A stretch of DNA of 64,000 bases from Gymnopilus junonius (taxonomy: Eukaryota > Basidiomycota > Agaricomycetes > Agaricales > Galerinaceae), in contig JADNYJ010000142.1 of NCBI GenBank assembly GCA_015501075.1, forward strand, positions 1-64,000, read 5' to 3'. The notes beneath the pieces were generated by a model, which did not search any database, was not told where the DNA came from, and was given only the letters and a program-made list of their open reading frames with translations. Of the stretch, positions 1 to 10,982 are shown one piece after another; position 1 is the first letter of the stretch, and every line of letters starts with the position of its first letter. Position numbers and translations under genes: made by a program.

Positions 1-309
1 GGACACCTTCACAATGTGGGTTCTGTCTAATGATATGTAATGCTGTCAGAGAAGGTGTCTGGTCGATTAACGCAGAAATTGAACATACTCTCTTCCTATA
101 TCAGGCAGGGACTGAATAAGATCAGCATAAGTACATGTGCTGGGGCCTAGTCGCTGAAGGGTGCTGAGCAAAGCAACCGTGAAAAGTCCTCGTCCGTTTT
201 TCTCTTTGGCTGTTTGGTCTTCGCTGCAAGCGGCCAGCAGAACATGCGATTCAAGTCCGCTCTTGGCAAAACCATAAGCAGCTTTAGAACCTCGGACGAC
301 TCGTGGCTT

Positions 310-620
310 CCACTTTTATGATTGCATCACGGTAAGTGCCAGCGGAGATTTCTGTTAGCTTATCGACTTGCCGTATCATATGCCGTTTCATAAGTTTGAG
401 CGAATATCATTTCAATTGAGAGCCATATCATAAATTTTTGAGATCATATCATAAGTTTTGAAATGATTTCATAAGTTGGTATCATTGCCTATGCCATGAG
501 AACACCGTGCTCGCTGCTACAGACGTTGGGCGCGTCGCTTACGTAATTGATGTGCCTTCCGAAGGCGCCTTGTTCGGCAACATTGAGCCTCATTCTCGAC
601 GGATTCGGGCCTCTGAGGGC
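310..620 (+). repeat. Left arm of the foldback element
   Basis: Reverse complement of 866-1176 with few mismatches. Includes several TATCATA/TTCATAAG-type motifs. Confidence 0.85.
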
Positions 621-865
621 AACATTTAATGAAACACATTCAAGGTAGCTTCCATATGCACCCCAAAGCGCGGTACACTGAATGAAACAGGATTTCTCCA
701 CCTTGTATCATTGGAAATACTTGAAGTTGATCTCATAACTGCTTTCATTGCCTGTATCATAACTCAAATCATCTGCAAAGGGACTTTGCATGTAGATATC
801 ACACCTGTATACCTTGAGGAGCTGCTGGAAGCATTGAGCACACTGACTTTGTCTTAACAATTGCT

Positions 866-1176
866 GCCCCCAGAGGCCCGAATCCGTTGAGAACGAGGCT
901 CAATGTTGCCGAACGAGGCGCCTTCGGAAGGCGCATCAATTACGTAAGCGACGCACCCAACATCTGTAGCAGCGAGCACGGTGTTCTCATGGCATAGGCA
1001 ATGATACCAACTTATGAAATCATTTCAAAACTTATGATATGATCTCAAAAATTTATGATATGGCTCTCAATTGAAATGATATTCGCTCAAACTTATGAAA
1101 CGGCATATGATACGGCAAGTCGATAAGCTAACAGAAATCTCTGCTGGCACTTACCGTGATGCAATCATAAAAGTGG
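866..1176 (-). repeat. Right arm of the foldback element
   Basis: Reverse complement of 310-620. The apparent splice donor GTAAGTG at 1148-1154 on the minus strand belongs to the element and is present in both arms. Confidence 0.85.
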
Positions 1177-1822
1177 CAAACACTAGTGCTCGGACCTGTC
1201 CATCTGCTACTTCGTCCATTGGGGTCACATAAGTTGTCGATAAGCAAAAGCCTTTCAAGAGAGAAATACCACGAATGGCGTGGTCTTCTGCTGTTCGCGT
1301 TCCGGAACCAGAGTGACAAGAGTCCAGGATGACCAACTGGCAAATCAATCCTTAATCACTGAATGAAATACCTGAGAGAAAAAAGAAAGAGCTTACTATA
1401 TGGTCGCCTTTAGATTTTGCTACTTTCGACAGCCATTCAGAGAAAACGAAGTCGAGAATACCTTGGCTGGTGACAAAACCAACTGCACTTTCATCGAAGT
1501 CATGAGGAATGAGCATCTGTACTTTGGATGTCATCGATATAGGTTGAGGGTTTGAAACTTCGCTACCATGGCCAGCGTAATAAATTAGAATGGAATCGTC
1601 ATAATGAATACGCTCGTCATCAGCAAAGCCTAGGATTGCCGCCCTGATATTTTCCCCAGAGGCCTTATTATCATATAACTCGTGTATGTGATCCGGAGGA
1701 ACACCGATGACTTCGACGAGAAACGTTTTCATGGCAAGAGCATCAGCTACTGCCCCTGTGAGATTTGGGATTTGAGGAGAGGAATACTGATCGATGCCAA
1801 TTAACAAAACAAATGTGTTCAC

Positions 1823-2164
1823 TTGTTGATTCCTGCGATTTCGTCAATACCGTTGAACAGGATGCATAACATGTAGTAGTTGAGTTGAGGTGAGATCCAC
1901 AGACCTTTCAAGATTGTGTTTTGGAGGATTCATTTTGTCCTCGAAAGCCGAACTAAGGCTGTAAGGTGACAAAATATGAAGAGATAGGTAACGCCGAACT
2001 CAAAACAGCGACGCACTTTAAATGCGACAGTCATGAGTCGCTTTCCGAAGATGGCGTAGAGTGGCCTGCACAAATTCGAAATTGGTATGCAGATGCCGTA
2101 CAGCATTTTAGATCAGTTTTAATATAATAAATTCAGGACAGATGAAAGGCATTAAGGTTGGCTT
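1823..2164. other. Gap upstream of the metacaspase gene
   Basis: No coding signal seen. Presumably the metacaspase promoter up to the retrotransposon LTR; no clear TATA box recognised. Confidence 0.4.
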
Positions 2165-2375
2165 TGGCAATGGTGTAGTCTACGTATGTAGCGTTTAATA
2201 ATACCCTTTAACTTCCTTTTAAGGAAGGTAAGGATTCAGGTACAAGAACAGTTACATTCCGTCCTTCTCGGACGGCTGTTTATATACTACAATCTCGATC
2301 GTACCTACTATCTAAGGTAAGTATTCAATCTCCGACTGAATGTCGGATACTCGGGTTGTCGCCTACGCCCCAACA
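2165..2375 (-). repeat. 3' LTR of the copia element
   Basis: Direct repeat of 6796-7006, 211 bases, differing at only a few positions (for example GTAGCG/GTAGTG and CTACGCC/CTATGCC). High identity suggests a fairly recent insertion. Confidence 0.92.
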
Positions 2376-2382
2376 CTCCCCC

Positions 2383-5300
2383 TCAAGCCGAGGAGTCCGA
2401 TAATCCGAGTTCGGCAACATGCCGAATGAACTTGGGCCTCTGTAAAGGCTTAGTAAATATGTCTGCCGTTTGTTGAGGATCTCGGCAGTCCTTTATACAC
2501 ACTGATTCTTCTTTGACTCTCTCTCTAACCCAATGCCATCTTATATCTATATGTTTACCCCTCTTATGAAACTGGGGATTTTTAGCCATAGCAATAGAAC
2601 TGTCATTATCTCCCAGAACGAGAGTTGGTTCTTTCTGCTCAAAGCCTAATTCTTCATATAAAGCGCGGAGCCACATGGCTTCCCTAGATGCTTCGGATAA
2701 TGCCACATATTCAGCTTCTGTGGAGGAAAGCGCGATCGTGGACTGCTTCTTTGATCCCCACGTAATCGCTCCTTCGTGAGATAGGAACACGTATCCAGAA
2801 ATAGATTTCCTGTCATCGGCGTTTGCAAAGCCGGCGTCTGAGTACCCATAGGCTAGATTGTTCCTCTGAAATTCGTGAGGTTTAGTTGTATAAGTAATAC
2901 CATAATTCTTGGTCCCAGCTAAGTATCTGAGGACCCTCTTAGCCGCCGTATAATGAGCCATGCTCGGATTTGCTGTAAAGGCAGCCAATCTATTTATGGC
3001 ATAAGCTATATCGGGCCTTGTGGCAGTTGCCAGATATTGAAGGGAACCGATTAATGACGCATAAGAATTGCTTCTATTTCCGTCTGATCCTTCGGGGTTC
3101 GGTTCGAGCACTATATTTGGATCCAATGGTGTAGAAACTGGATTACACTTCTCCATACCCTCACGGCATAGAATAGTTTCAATATATTGCCTTTGTGAGA
3201 TGGTAATGGAGTCCGGGGTTTGAGTAATCTCAATACCAACTATCTTTGTTGGTTCCCCAAGATCTGTAAGGTCCAATATAGAATTCAATTCACTTTTAAG
3301 CTTCTTCATGCGCTCGTCAGAGAGGGTGAACACTAATAGATCATCGACCCAGACTGTGATAATTTCCAAGTCATTAGTATGACCACTCCCCCTGACATAG
3401 GCGCACGGATCACTCCATAGCGCTTGAAAGCCTATATTCTTTAATCTGCGATCTAGCTCACGGTTCCACTCTCGGCCCGACTGCTTCAAACCATAAATGG
3501 TTTTAATCAATCAGCAAACTCTATCAGTGCCATCACCGAAACCTTCGGGCTGGCGCATAATGACCCGCTCCTTCAGTATTCCATTAAGGTAAGCGCCCTT
3601 TACATCCAACTGCTGAATTTTAAACTTCATTACAGGAACGAGCGCTAATATTGCGCGGATCGTCTCTAAGCACACAACTGGAGAGAATGTGTCATTGTAG
3701 TCTTGTCCGGGTCTCTGCGCGCATCCTTTAGCCACTAGTCTCGCTTTGTACTTAATTAGTTCCCCTAATTTATTATACTTCTTTGTGAGTACCCATTTAT
3801 TAGCTATTGGGACTGCATCTGCCGGCCGGTCAGTGAGTTCCCAGGTACCCATCTTCTTTAATTGATCCAATTCGGCATTTATGGCTGCTTCCCAATGTTC
3901 CCACTCTGGGGACCTCTTTGCCTCATGGATCGTCTTTGGCTCATCGCCTCCGAGGGGAACTTCTGTGATCGCGTTCACAATATCTGATGACGTGAGTATG
4001 GCCTCATTCATCTCATCAGGGAACGGATCATGTAATCTTGCATAATCTACTCTGCTCCGCGGTCTTAGCACTCTGGGCTCACTATTCCCAGAATCTTCTT
4101 CCGGATCATCCGGCTTCTTCCGTTTCCTCTGACTAGGCTCATCGGTTATCTCCGGTGGCCTATTCTCCGCCGACAGATCTGCGGTTGATTTCGGCACGTT
4201 CACCTCCTGCTCCCCCTCGGGCCGTACATCGGGCACCTCTATGCCAATCGATTCCGTGGGGGCTGGGTGGTCGGGAAGCATCAGGAAACGGAAGTTCCTT
4301 GATTTTAATATATTTCTTCTCTGAGCACTGTAGTATAATACCGATTTTGACCCATCGTCGAATCCGACAAACAAAAACTGTTTTGACTTGGGTCTTAATT
4401 TAGATTCTTGATGGGAACCTTGATTGAGTATCCATACAGGCACCCCAAACTCCCGGAGATGAGAAACATCCGGACGTTGCCGTGTCCACGCCTCGAACGG
4501 AGTCTTGTTTGGGAGAGCCTTCGTATGGGTTCGATTGCGTAAGTACGCTGCATGTGCCACAGCTAATTCCCAAAGGAATTCCGGGATGCGCCGCGCATTC
4601 AACATTGCACGCGCTAATTCCACGAGCATGCGGTTCATACGTTCCGCAATGCCGTTCTGCGAGGGGGAATATGGTGCTGTCTGCTCAAGGTCTATTCCTT
4701 GAGTTCTGCACCAATCTTTAAGATCTGTATTAATAAATTCTCCCCCACCATCTATACGAATAGCGCGGGGTTGCATGCCTTTGACCCTTAATTTTGTAAT
4801 GTAGTCTTTAATATTTTGCGCCGCATCCGACTTTAATTTTAGAAAGCGCACGTGTATGTGCCTGGCGTGATCATCCACAAAGCTAATGTAATATTGATTG
4901 CCATGGATTGATGCTGTTTGGCACTTGCCCCAGAGATCGATATGGGTCAACTCTCCGGGCCTCGTTGCACGCCGCTGCGCCTTCTTCGGAAACGGAGCTA
5001 TGAATTGCTTTGATTCCGTACAAGCTTGGCAGTCCGGCTTCGGCGTTCTATCGTCCACATGGAAACCATCAACCAGCTGACCTTGCATCATACGCTGCAA
5101 GCCGCTGTATCCTATGTGGCCAAAATGTCTATGCCATACCTCCCAGCTCTGCGCCGCCTCTACGGCATTATTTACTCATTCTGTAGATGCACGTATATGA
5201 TTTTGCTGTTGTGTGGGTTTTCGCACGCGCATCGCCATGCGATATAAATGATTATCTATTTTTGTCCCCTTCGCAATCAGCTGGCCGTCCTTGGTAAGCA

Positions 5301-5583
5301 GGGATAATACTCCATTCCCACCAAGATAACGGCCGCCGCCGGCATCCCATCTGCCAAGTGAGATAAGATTGTTGCGATTATTGGGGATGTGAAGGACATC
5401 TTCAATCCTCACAATATATTTATGTCCATCGACTGTTGATTCTAGCTCAACAGTTCCTTTCCCTACAGCGCACGTAGTCAAGTCTCCTATGCCTTGAACT
5501 ACTGCGTTCTTCAGGGGCTTGTATGTAATAAATGCATCACGTTGATTCGTGACATGAGAAGTTGTTGCCGAGTCGCAAGCCAA
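2383..5583 (-). pseudogene. copia pol: protease, integrase, reverse transcriptase, RNase H
   Basis: From 5583 downward: a protease-like start (LACDSATTSHVTNQRDAF), then a TGA near 5173. Next is the integrase zinc-binding motif (WHRHFGHIGYSG ... CQAC) and the catalytic core with THIDLWG, FVDDHARH and SPSQNGIAERMNR. Reverse transcriptase follows with QLDVKGAYLNG and the active-site variant VWVDDLLVF. Last is RNase H, with SSTEAEYVALSEA and the terminal DIFTKPLQ block. A second in-frame TGA at about 3511 separates DRVC from LIKTIYGLKQS. Both stops could derive from a single change such as CGA to TGA, and the frame resumes immediately after each, so this is recent decay of one polyprotein. Confidence 0.9.
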
Positions 5584-5693
5584 TCATAATAGATAACTCG
5601 CTGTCTATTCCGCGTAATTACGGGGATTGTAGTTGCTAAAATTATAAGCTACTGTTCCGTCTTCTTGAATATCTTCCATATTATTAATGAATG

Positions 5694-6679
5694 CTACCGT
5701 GCCGTCCTCGGATGCCTCATCCTCCTGAGGATCCCGAGTCTCCGTGCACGTGGTCTGATGGGTCTGGCCAATCTTCCGCTTCTTCTGGGTTGTTCGGCCG
5801 AGCTACCCTCTGGCTTCCCCTTGCGGCGGCATTTCCCGGCGCCATGGCCGAACCATCCACAAAGGGAGCAACGCTCCTGTCCAAGGTATTTGCAATGACA
5901 TCTTGTGATTATCACGACCGCAGTGCTTGCATTTCTCTTCGTTAGCACCCGAATGCACCGTCGCACCAATGCGGTTTGCAAGTTTGCGCTTCTGGCCTTG
6001 GCCTGGACCACTGACATAATTTATTTGATCCGAGGCTAGACCGCGTTCCTGGCGCATCGGTATTCCTCCATTAGAATACCGATGAAATCTTGTGACTTTA
6101 TTTTTAGCTTCAACTTGTTCTCTTCCGGGTCTTTCTGCTTACTAATGTATGGATCAGTAAACATGTCCCAGGAAGGAGGCAAGGACGATGCTATGATAAT
6201 TTTAAATTGATCGTCGGGGATCCGACTATTCTCGTCCATAGTATTAGAGCGCTCCCATAACTTCTTGAGTGGTTAAGGTGTGCGACGATGTCGTCACCTT
6301 CATTTGCGGAAGTTTTAAATAGATTGCGAAGAATAGAAATCGCAACGTAACTGCCCTTGACGTCATGGACTGATGCGAGATTATCCCACATCTCCTTGGC
6401 AGTCTGGGCGCTCTGCGTGTGAATAAGCTGATTATCAGATATGTTCATCTGGATCAGCGATTGTGCGTAAGAATCATTAAAGTGCCAGGCGTCTAAATCC
6501 TCCGTAGACGCATCTGTCCCAGGCTTCGGAATAGTCCCTTTAATATATTCTAGGACACAGCAAACCTTTAGCGCTGTAACCATTCTGGTCCTCCAGGCTA
6601 TCCAGTTGCTGTCTCCGAGCAATTCCGGAAGCTTCGTGATTGATTGAGCAACACGTGTGTTGACTTTGGTAATTGCCAT
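5694..6679 (-). pseudogene. copia gag remnant with zinc knuckles
   Basis: Starts at 6679 (MAITKVNTRVAQSITKLPELLGDSNWIAW, the typical copia gag opening before the UBN2-type domain). The frame breaks at about 6270, continues in another frame (IPDDQFKIIIASSLPPSWD), and breaks again. CKHCGRDNH and CSLCGWFGHGAGKC near 5830-5950 are CCHC zinc-knuckle-like. At least two frameshifts make it non-functional. Confidence 0.85.
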
Positions 6680-6795
6680 CGCGAATCTTGATCTTGATAA
6701 ATATAGACTTGATTGATTTGATGTCGCTGTTCGCTTCGAATTCGCAAGGGTTTAAATGCTCTTGAAGTTGTTAAAGCCCGGGGCCCATAACCCTT

Positions 6796-7006
6796 TGGCA
6801 ATGGTGTAGTCTACGTATGTAGTGTTTAATAAAACCCTTTAACTTCCTTTTAAGGAAGGTAAGGATTCAGGTACAAGAACAGTTACATTCCGTCCTTCTC
6901 GGACGGCTGTTTATATACTACAATCTCAATCGTACCTACTATCTAAGGTAAGTATTCAATCTCCGACTGAATGTCGGATACTCGGGTTGTCGCCTATGCC
7001 CCAACA
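6796..7006 (-). repeat. 5' LTR of the copia element
   Basis: Pairs with 2165-2375. Starts TGTTGGGG and ends TTGCCA on the minus strand. Confidence 0.92.
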
Positions 7007-7816
7007 CAAACAAAGCTAAGGGCTCAAGCTCACGGTATACACTGCTGGCACTGAGTAGTGTTTCTTGAGGAAACAGTACCTAGGAAACACGTCATATGAC
7101 TTTTTTTCCACTGTTTTCTTGAGAAACACCGGTCGGCCATACCAAATTAGGCAAGGCCGAATGCTGGTTTCTGGAGAAACACCTAAAAGAAATCAGGTGA
7201 CGTGTTTCTTTCATGCTGTTTCCCAAAGAAACAGAGGTTGGTGCCAGCAGTGATAGAGGCTGGCATTTTATAGATTCACGTGATCTGCATGAGCAATGTC
7301 AAGGCTGTTTTTACAGTGTGACGTGCAGGCGCATCACCAGAACCATGCCCAATTTGGAACTGCTGAATTTCCCCCCTTGTCCACTACAATTAGGAGGTAA
7401 ACCCCTTTCCTCATGTCAATTTAGCCATGCTGCATGTTCAAACAGTTAAAGATAAATACAATTGGCACAATTAGGAATTACACCACTTGAATAAGTGAGA
7501 AACATGCAAAGGTAACCTTCCCATGGTGTTATTGTAAATTGTAATGAGTGCAAGTGAATGGGTTCACCTAATTGTATGCAAAAATATGGCTCTCCTGCTC
7601 ATTCACACTAGAATTATGGTAACCAGTAATGGTAGACACATTATTAAAGAAAACTCACACCTAATTTGCATAAATACGGGGAAGGAACTTAATAAGCACT
7701 TGAAAGAATTATTGGATTAACAGCCCACAAGATGGTTGCCCACGCAGATCACGTGAATCTATAAAATGCCAGCCTCTATATCGCGAGCTTGAGCTCTTAG
7801 GTTTGTTTGTACATTT
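7007..7816. mobile_element. Small inverted-repeat element adjoining the copia LTR
   Basis: About 75 bases at 7007-7039 plus 7253-7292 reappear in reverse complement at about 7744-7812: a CAAACAAA run, GCTCAAGCTC, then ATAGAGGCTGGCATTTTATAG and CACGTGATCTGC. The interior has no coding signal but several AATTAGG/CCTAATT motifs. The copia LTR abuts its left edge exactly. Confidence 0.65.
7040..7252. mobile_element. Nested 213-base TIR element
   Basis: Perfect 12-base terminal inverted repeats CACTGCTGGCAC / GTGCCAGCAGTG, flanked by ATA on both sides. The opposite arm of the host repeat (about 7772-7782) preserves the empty site with a single ATA. The interior is a series of GTTTC...GAAAC hairpins. 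Confidence 0.75.
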
Positions 7817-9012
7817 GTTTGTATGTCAAAATATTTGTATTTCTCTGATGCAACACTGCGTCCCGCTCTCAGGTGAAGCTCTTGCGAGCGATACTAGAGG
7901 CTGGTTTTAGGAGCCTGTGCATCACCACTTGAGCCAAACTTAGTGCGTTGAGTCATAAAAAACATCCAACAGGTTATAGGTTTCCTCCATGGCTCGCCAA
8001 AGTATAGCCAGCGATATCCATCGTGATGAAAATCAACAATGGGGAAGCACTTGACACCCTTAAATTATGCAATGGTTTTTCTATTTTGGCAGCTATTGGG
8101 CGGTTGCAGTTTCAACAAAGCACACCTCCGAAGGATTTTTGGTCACTATTTGCACCCATCTCCCAAATGGTAGTAGCGAACAAACTTCTACCGTTCGGCA
8201 GCGTACCTCTAAGTGGAAGAGCGAGGAAGATGCCGAGGAGGAAATCTATTTCCCTCCCTCCTTTCCTTCTGCACCACGGTTCAAGTTGTGCGACCCAAAA
8301 GCCTCAGACGGCTCGCATTCTGTCCCTTAGACTACTTACTTAGAAGGTAGCACTTATGATATTGATAATCGTCATTGGACAATTCTCATCTACTTTCCTC
8401 ATAAGTACCCTTATGTTCTGCATTTTGATTTCATCTAAATTTTTTAGCATTGGAAAGGTTACGCTCTGTCAGTTCTGAATTCAACTCAGTCGTAACTTGG
8501 TCGTAAGTTTGTCTGTGACCACGTGGACGGAAGCAAATTCGACATTGTGGGCCTAATTTGGTCGCGTTTGCATCGTGTCCGTCGTCCGACGCAGAGGACA
8601 TCTTTACATCCATCTGTGCCAACAACCACGATAGTCGTTACATCCGTTATTCCAAGTCCAGTCTGTACATCTACTTTTTCTTTCTTCTCGTATCCGTGAT
8701 ACCCACTTCTGAACAGGGTTCGTCAGGTGCTGTACTTGGAGCCCTATAGCTAAGCTGGCATCAACTTGAACGACAGCAATCCGATATTTTTTCTCTTCCG
8801 AGGTGGCTAGGCAGGCAGGAGCGCTGGGCCAGGCAGGGGGTGGCGTAACACGACATCACCGCTCAATCTGTCATCGCAATAGAGAAAGGCCTGGATTGAG
8901 ACATACCTCATTTGTCAAACATTCATCTGACTCCCAAAAGAAAACATAATCCCGGCAAATAACGAATCAACGATCTCACTTTACGCAAGAAAAGCAAAAC
9001 ATTAGTATAAGC
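7817..9012. other. Long gap without a supported gene
   Basis: Short ORFs at 8023-8343 in two frames have no recognisable domain and no splice-linked partners. A C-rich, CA-interrupted stretch at 8800-9000 is probably the promoter/5'UTR of the next gene. Confidence 0.4.
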
Positions 9013-10982
9013 ATGATCGCCAAATTCCATTCCGCTCCCGACCGGTCTATGGAGACTACCCTCACTATAAGTCTCCCGCCCGTGCAGAGCCTCCGCACCA
9101 CGCGCGAAGAGAGGGAGCGAGAGAGGGAGCGCGAGGCCGAGGTGGAGCAGATTCAGCGAGAGATTGAGAAAAAGCAGAGGGAGAAGAACCAAGCCAGGCA
9201 GGCTAGGGAGCGAGAAAGGGCAGAGAAACAGCTTGCGAAGGCAGCGAGGGAAAAGGAAAGGCGAGAGAAGAGGGAGAGAAAGAAAGAGGAGCAGGAGAGG
9301 AAGGAGAAAGAGAAAGAGTTGGCAAAGGAAAGGGAAAAGGAGTTGGAGGCGCAAAGGGAGCGGGAGCGGGAGGCACAGAAGGAGCGGGAAAAGGAAATGG
9401 CTTTACGCGAGCAGGAGAAGCCCAAGGTTTGCTCCATTCTTTCTCAAATGGAGTGGACGGCTGATAATGATAATATAGGTGGTGTATTCGGAGAGAACTG
9501 TGTCGTATAAAGACAAGTCAGTCTTGTCCATCCTCCCTTCTACTCGTGCAGATTACTGACACTTGGTACAATATACAGGTTCCAAAAGATGAGAGAGAAA
9601 TACGATAAAGCTACTTCTGTGCGCCTTACTCCCTCGAGGTTTTACTTAATTATGTGCTTATGTCTATTCTTTATCTAGGAACATGAAATATACGAACGTG
9701 ATCTTGAAATCCTCAACGCGAAGGTAAAGAAATTGCAAGCAGAGAACGAGTGCGTCCTACTATCTGCCTACACCTTCTGCACAATACCTTAGAACTCATA
9801 CCCCGTTTTGATCATAACGCAGCCTCCTCCTCGACACCATGTACATAGCAGAACCAGGTCTATATGACCAATACTTTCCTACAGAACCGGGTTCGATTTC
9901 TACACTTGACCCACCACCTGCTGTATTATCGGCCCTAGGCCCGCCACCACCGCCTCATCCTCAATTTCCAGGTGTTCCAGGTGCTGTCGGTATGACATCG
10001 ACTACCGCACCTGGACCACCGCCTCCAGGTCTCGCAGTCCTCCGATCGATGGCTGCCATGCGACATTCTACAGCAACGTCGGCAACGAGTGGTAGCCATG
10101 ATATGCCTCCTCCTGCATCATCATCATCAGGTGTTGCCACCAGTAATGGTATTGCTAATGGTACCACCGGCATTCGGATCACTCGCCGATCGTCGACAGC
10201 TTCGAGATCAAGGAGGAGAAGCGATGCCGCTACGCCCATCCCAGTGGATGACGGTGATGTGGATATCGAAACCTACAATGGTGGTAGGACATTGAGAACA
10301 CCTACTCCCACTGCTGCTGGGGCCGTTATGGAGGATAAGCGGGTTATTGGGAGGAGTCCGAGGGTGAATGGTACCACACCCAATGGCATCGGGGGGGATA
10401 TGACGAGGCGGCCGCTGGAGGTAGGCTTTGTTTCTTTTATGTCCGTCCTTACACAGTTCAGTCCATTTTCTGACCCATTTTCTTCTTTTTTTTCTAACTT
10501 GATAGGATACTCGTGAAACGACACCCATACGCACTGCAATAAAGGTCTCTCATACCGCCGAGGACGACCATATGCACATAGAATTGGATGAAGAGGGATA
10601 TGATGCCCCACCATCTGTTCCGGAAGTGCTCGCGGTGGATGGTGTCGTTCATTCACCCATTGATGATGGAGAGGATGACGAGGAGGAGGCAGGAATCAGG
10701 GCTGGTGGTGGTGGTGGTGGTGCTAGTACTCCTCAAGCTCACGCTAGTGCCGGTGTCATCGTTGGTGGAGAAGGGGAAGGGGAACCTCTACAGGCGAATG
10801 AGAACGAGGAGCAGAAGATGGATGTTGATGTGGATGATGATAAGCACGACCAGGACCAGGACCAGGACGTCGACATCGAAGCTGATGATGACGACGCAGA
10901 TGTGGATGTAGACGTCCCTCCTCTGGATATGAGCACGACTCGTAGGGGGTTGGGCAGCTTGAGAAGGGGCGCGAGAGGGTAA
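9013..10982 (+). CDS. INO80E-like coiled-coil protein, acidic C-terminus
   Basis: Proposed exons 9013-9428, 9589-9618, 9679-9749, 9823-10420, 10506-10982. The exon 1/2 junction is the least certain; the others keep frame with GT-AG signals. Exon 1 encodes about 110 residues of nearly pure Arg/Glu/Lys, a single charged helix or coiled coil. Exons 2-4 join to give EHEIYERDLEILNAKVKKL followed by QAENDLLLDTMY. That spacing resembles the conserved core of INO80 complex subunit E (EHE...FLLDRLL in mammals), a chromatin-remodelling subunit. The rest is Pro/Gly/Ser-rich, then a strongly acidic tail (runs of Asp and DQDQDQ) ending RRGLGSLRRGARG. The family assignment is by eye; an unrelated nuclear coiled-coil protein remains possible. 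Confidence 0.55.

Larger units (their letters stand above)
298..1188. mobile_element. Non-autonomous foldback/TIR element in the metacaspase exon, with 7-base target-site duplication
   Basis: Bases 310-620 and 866-1176 are near-perfect reverse complements of about 311 bases, around a loop of about 245 bases. Weaker similarity of the ends extends the termini to 298 and 1188. The element is flanked by identical CTCGGAC at 291-297 and 1189-1195. Removing the element plus one copy leaves a continuous metacaspase reading frame (DGQVRGSKAAYGFAKS), which fixes the boundaries. No transposase-like ORF is inside. A 7-base duplication does not by itself assign a superfamily; hAT elements make 8 bases and Mutator elements about 9. 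Confidence 0.85.
1..1822 (-). pseudogene. Metacaspase-like (peptidase C14, caspase domain) gene, interrupted by a foldback element, 3' end beyond window
   Basis: Exons on the minus strand: 1397-1822; 1336 down to 1189 resuming at 297-89; and 26 onward past the window edge. Introns are GT-AG (1337-1396 and 27-88). Exon 1 gives a caspase p20 start (FVLLIGIDQY) and the catalytic His in YYAGHGSEV (about residue 85). After the first intron comes LVILDSCHSGSG with the catalytic Cys (about residue 149). Downstream SHVLLAACSEDQ and GRGLFTVALLSTLQR match the p10-side pattern of basidiomycete caspase-domain proteins, and QNPHCEGV opens the last visible exon. Metacaspases are Arg/Lys-specific cysteine peptidases linked to fungal stress and cell death. 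Here the coding exon is split by the 298-1188 element, so this allele is probably inactive. Family identity is strong; activity is unlikely unless the insert is polymorphic. Confidence 0.8.
2165..7006 (-). mobile_element. Degenerate Ty1/copia LTR retrotransposon
   Basis: Two 211-base LTRs (TG...CA ends when read on the minus strand) flank an internal region with gag, protease, integrase, reverse transcriptase and RNase H in copia order. A polypurine tract lies just inside the 3' LTR (2376-2388). The sequence just inside the 5' LTR, about 6778-6795 read on the minus strand, contains GGGTTATGGGCCC. That is complementary to an initiator-tRNA-Met anticodon arm and suggests half-tRNA priming as described for copia. 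The coding region has in-frame TGA stops near 5173-5178 and 3508-3513 and frame breaks in gag, so it is not autonomous. No matching target-site duplication is visible (GGCTT before 2165, CAAAC after 7006). Confidence 0.93.

Noticed and set aside
1148..1160. Canonical splice donor GTAAGTG at the end of the metacaspase CHSGS exon
   Set aside because: It lies inside the foldback element and is present in both arms. No acceptor restores phase, whereas removing the element does.
2160..7011. Target-site duplication of the copia element
   Set aside because: GGCTT and CAAAC do not match, so none is claimed.
7065..7253. ORF inside the nested repeat element
   Set aside because: Produced by hairpin repeats; no protein-like pattern.
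8023..8343. Overlapping 106- and 87-residue ORFs
   Set aside because: Two frames open together by chance; no recognisable motif.
9153..9437. 94-residue Ser/Phe-rich minus-strand ORF
   Set aside because: Shadow of the Arg/Glu-rich coding exon on the plus strand.
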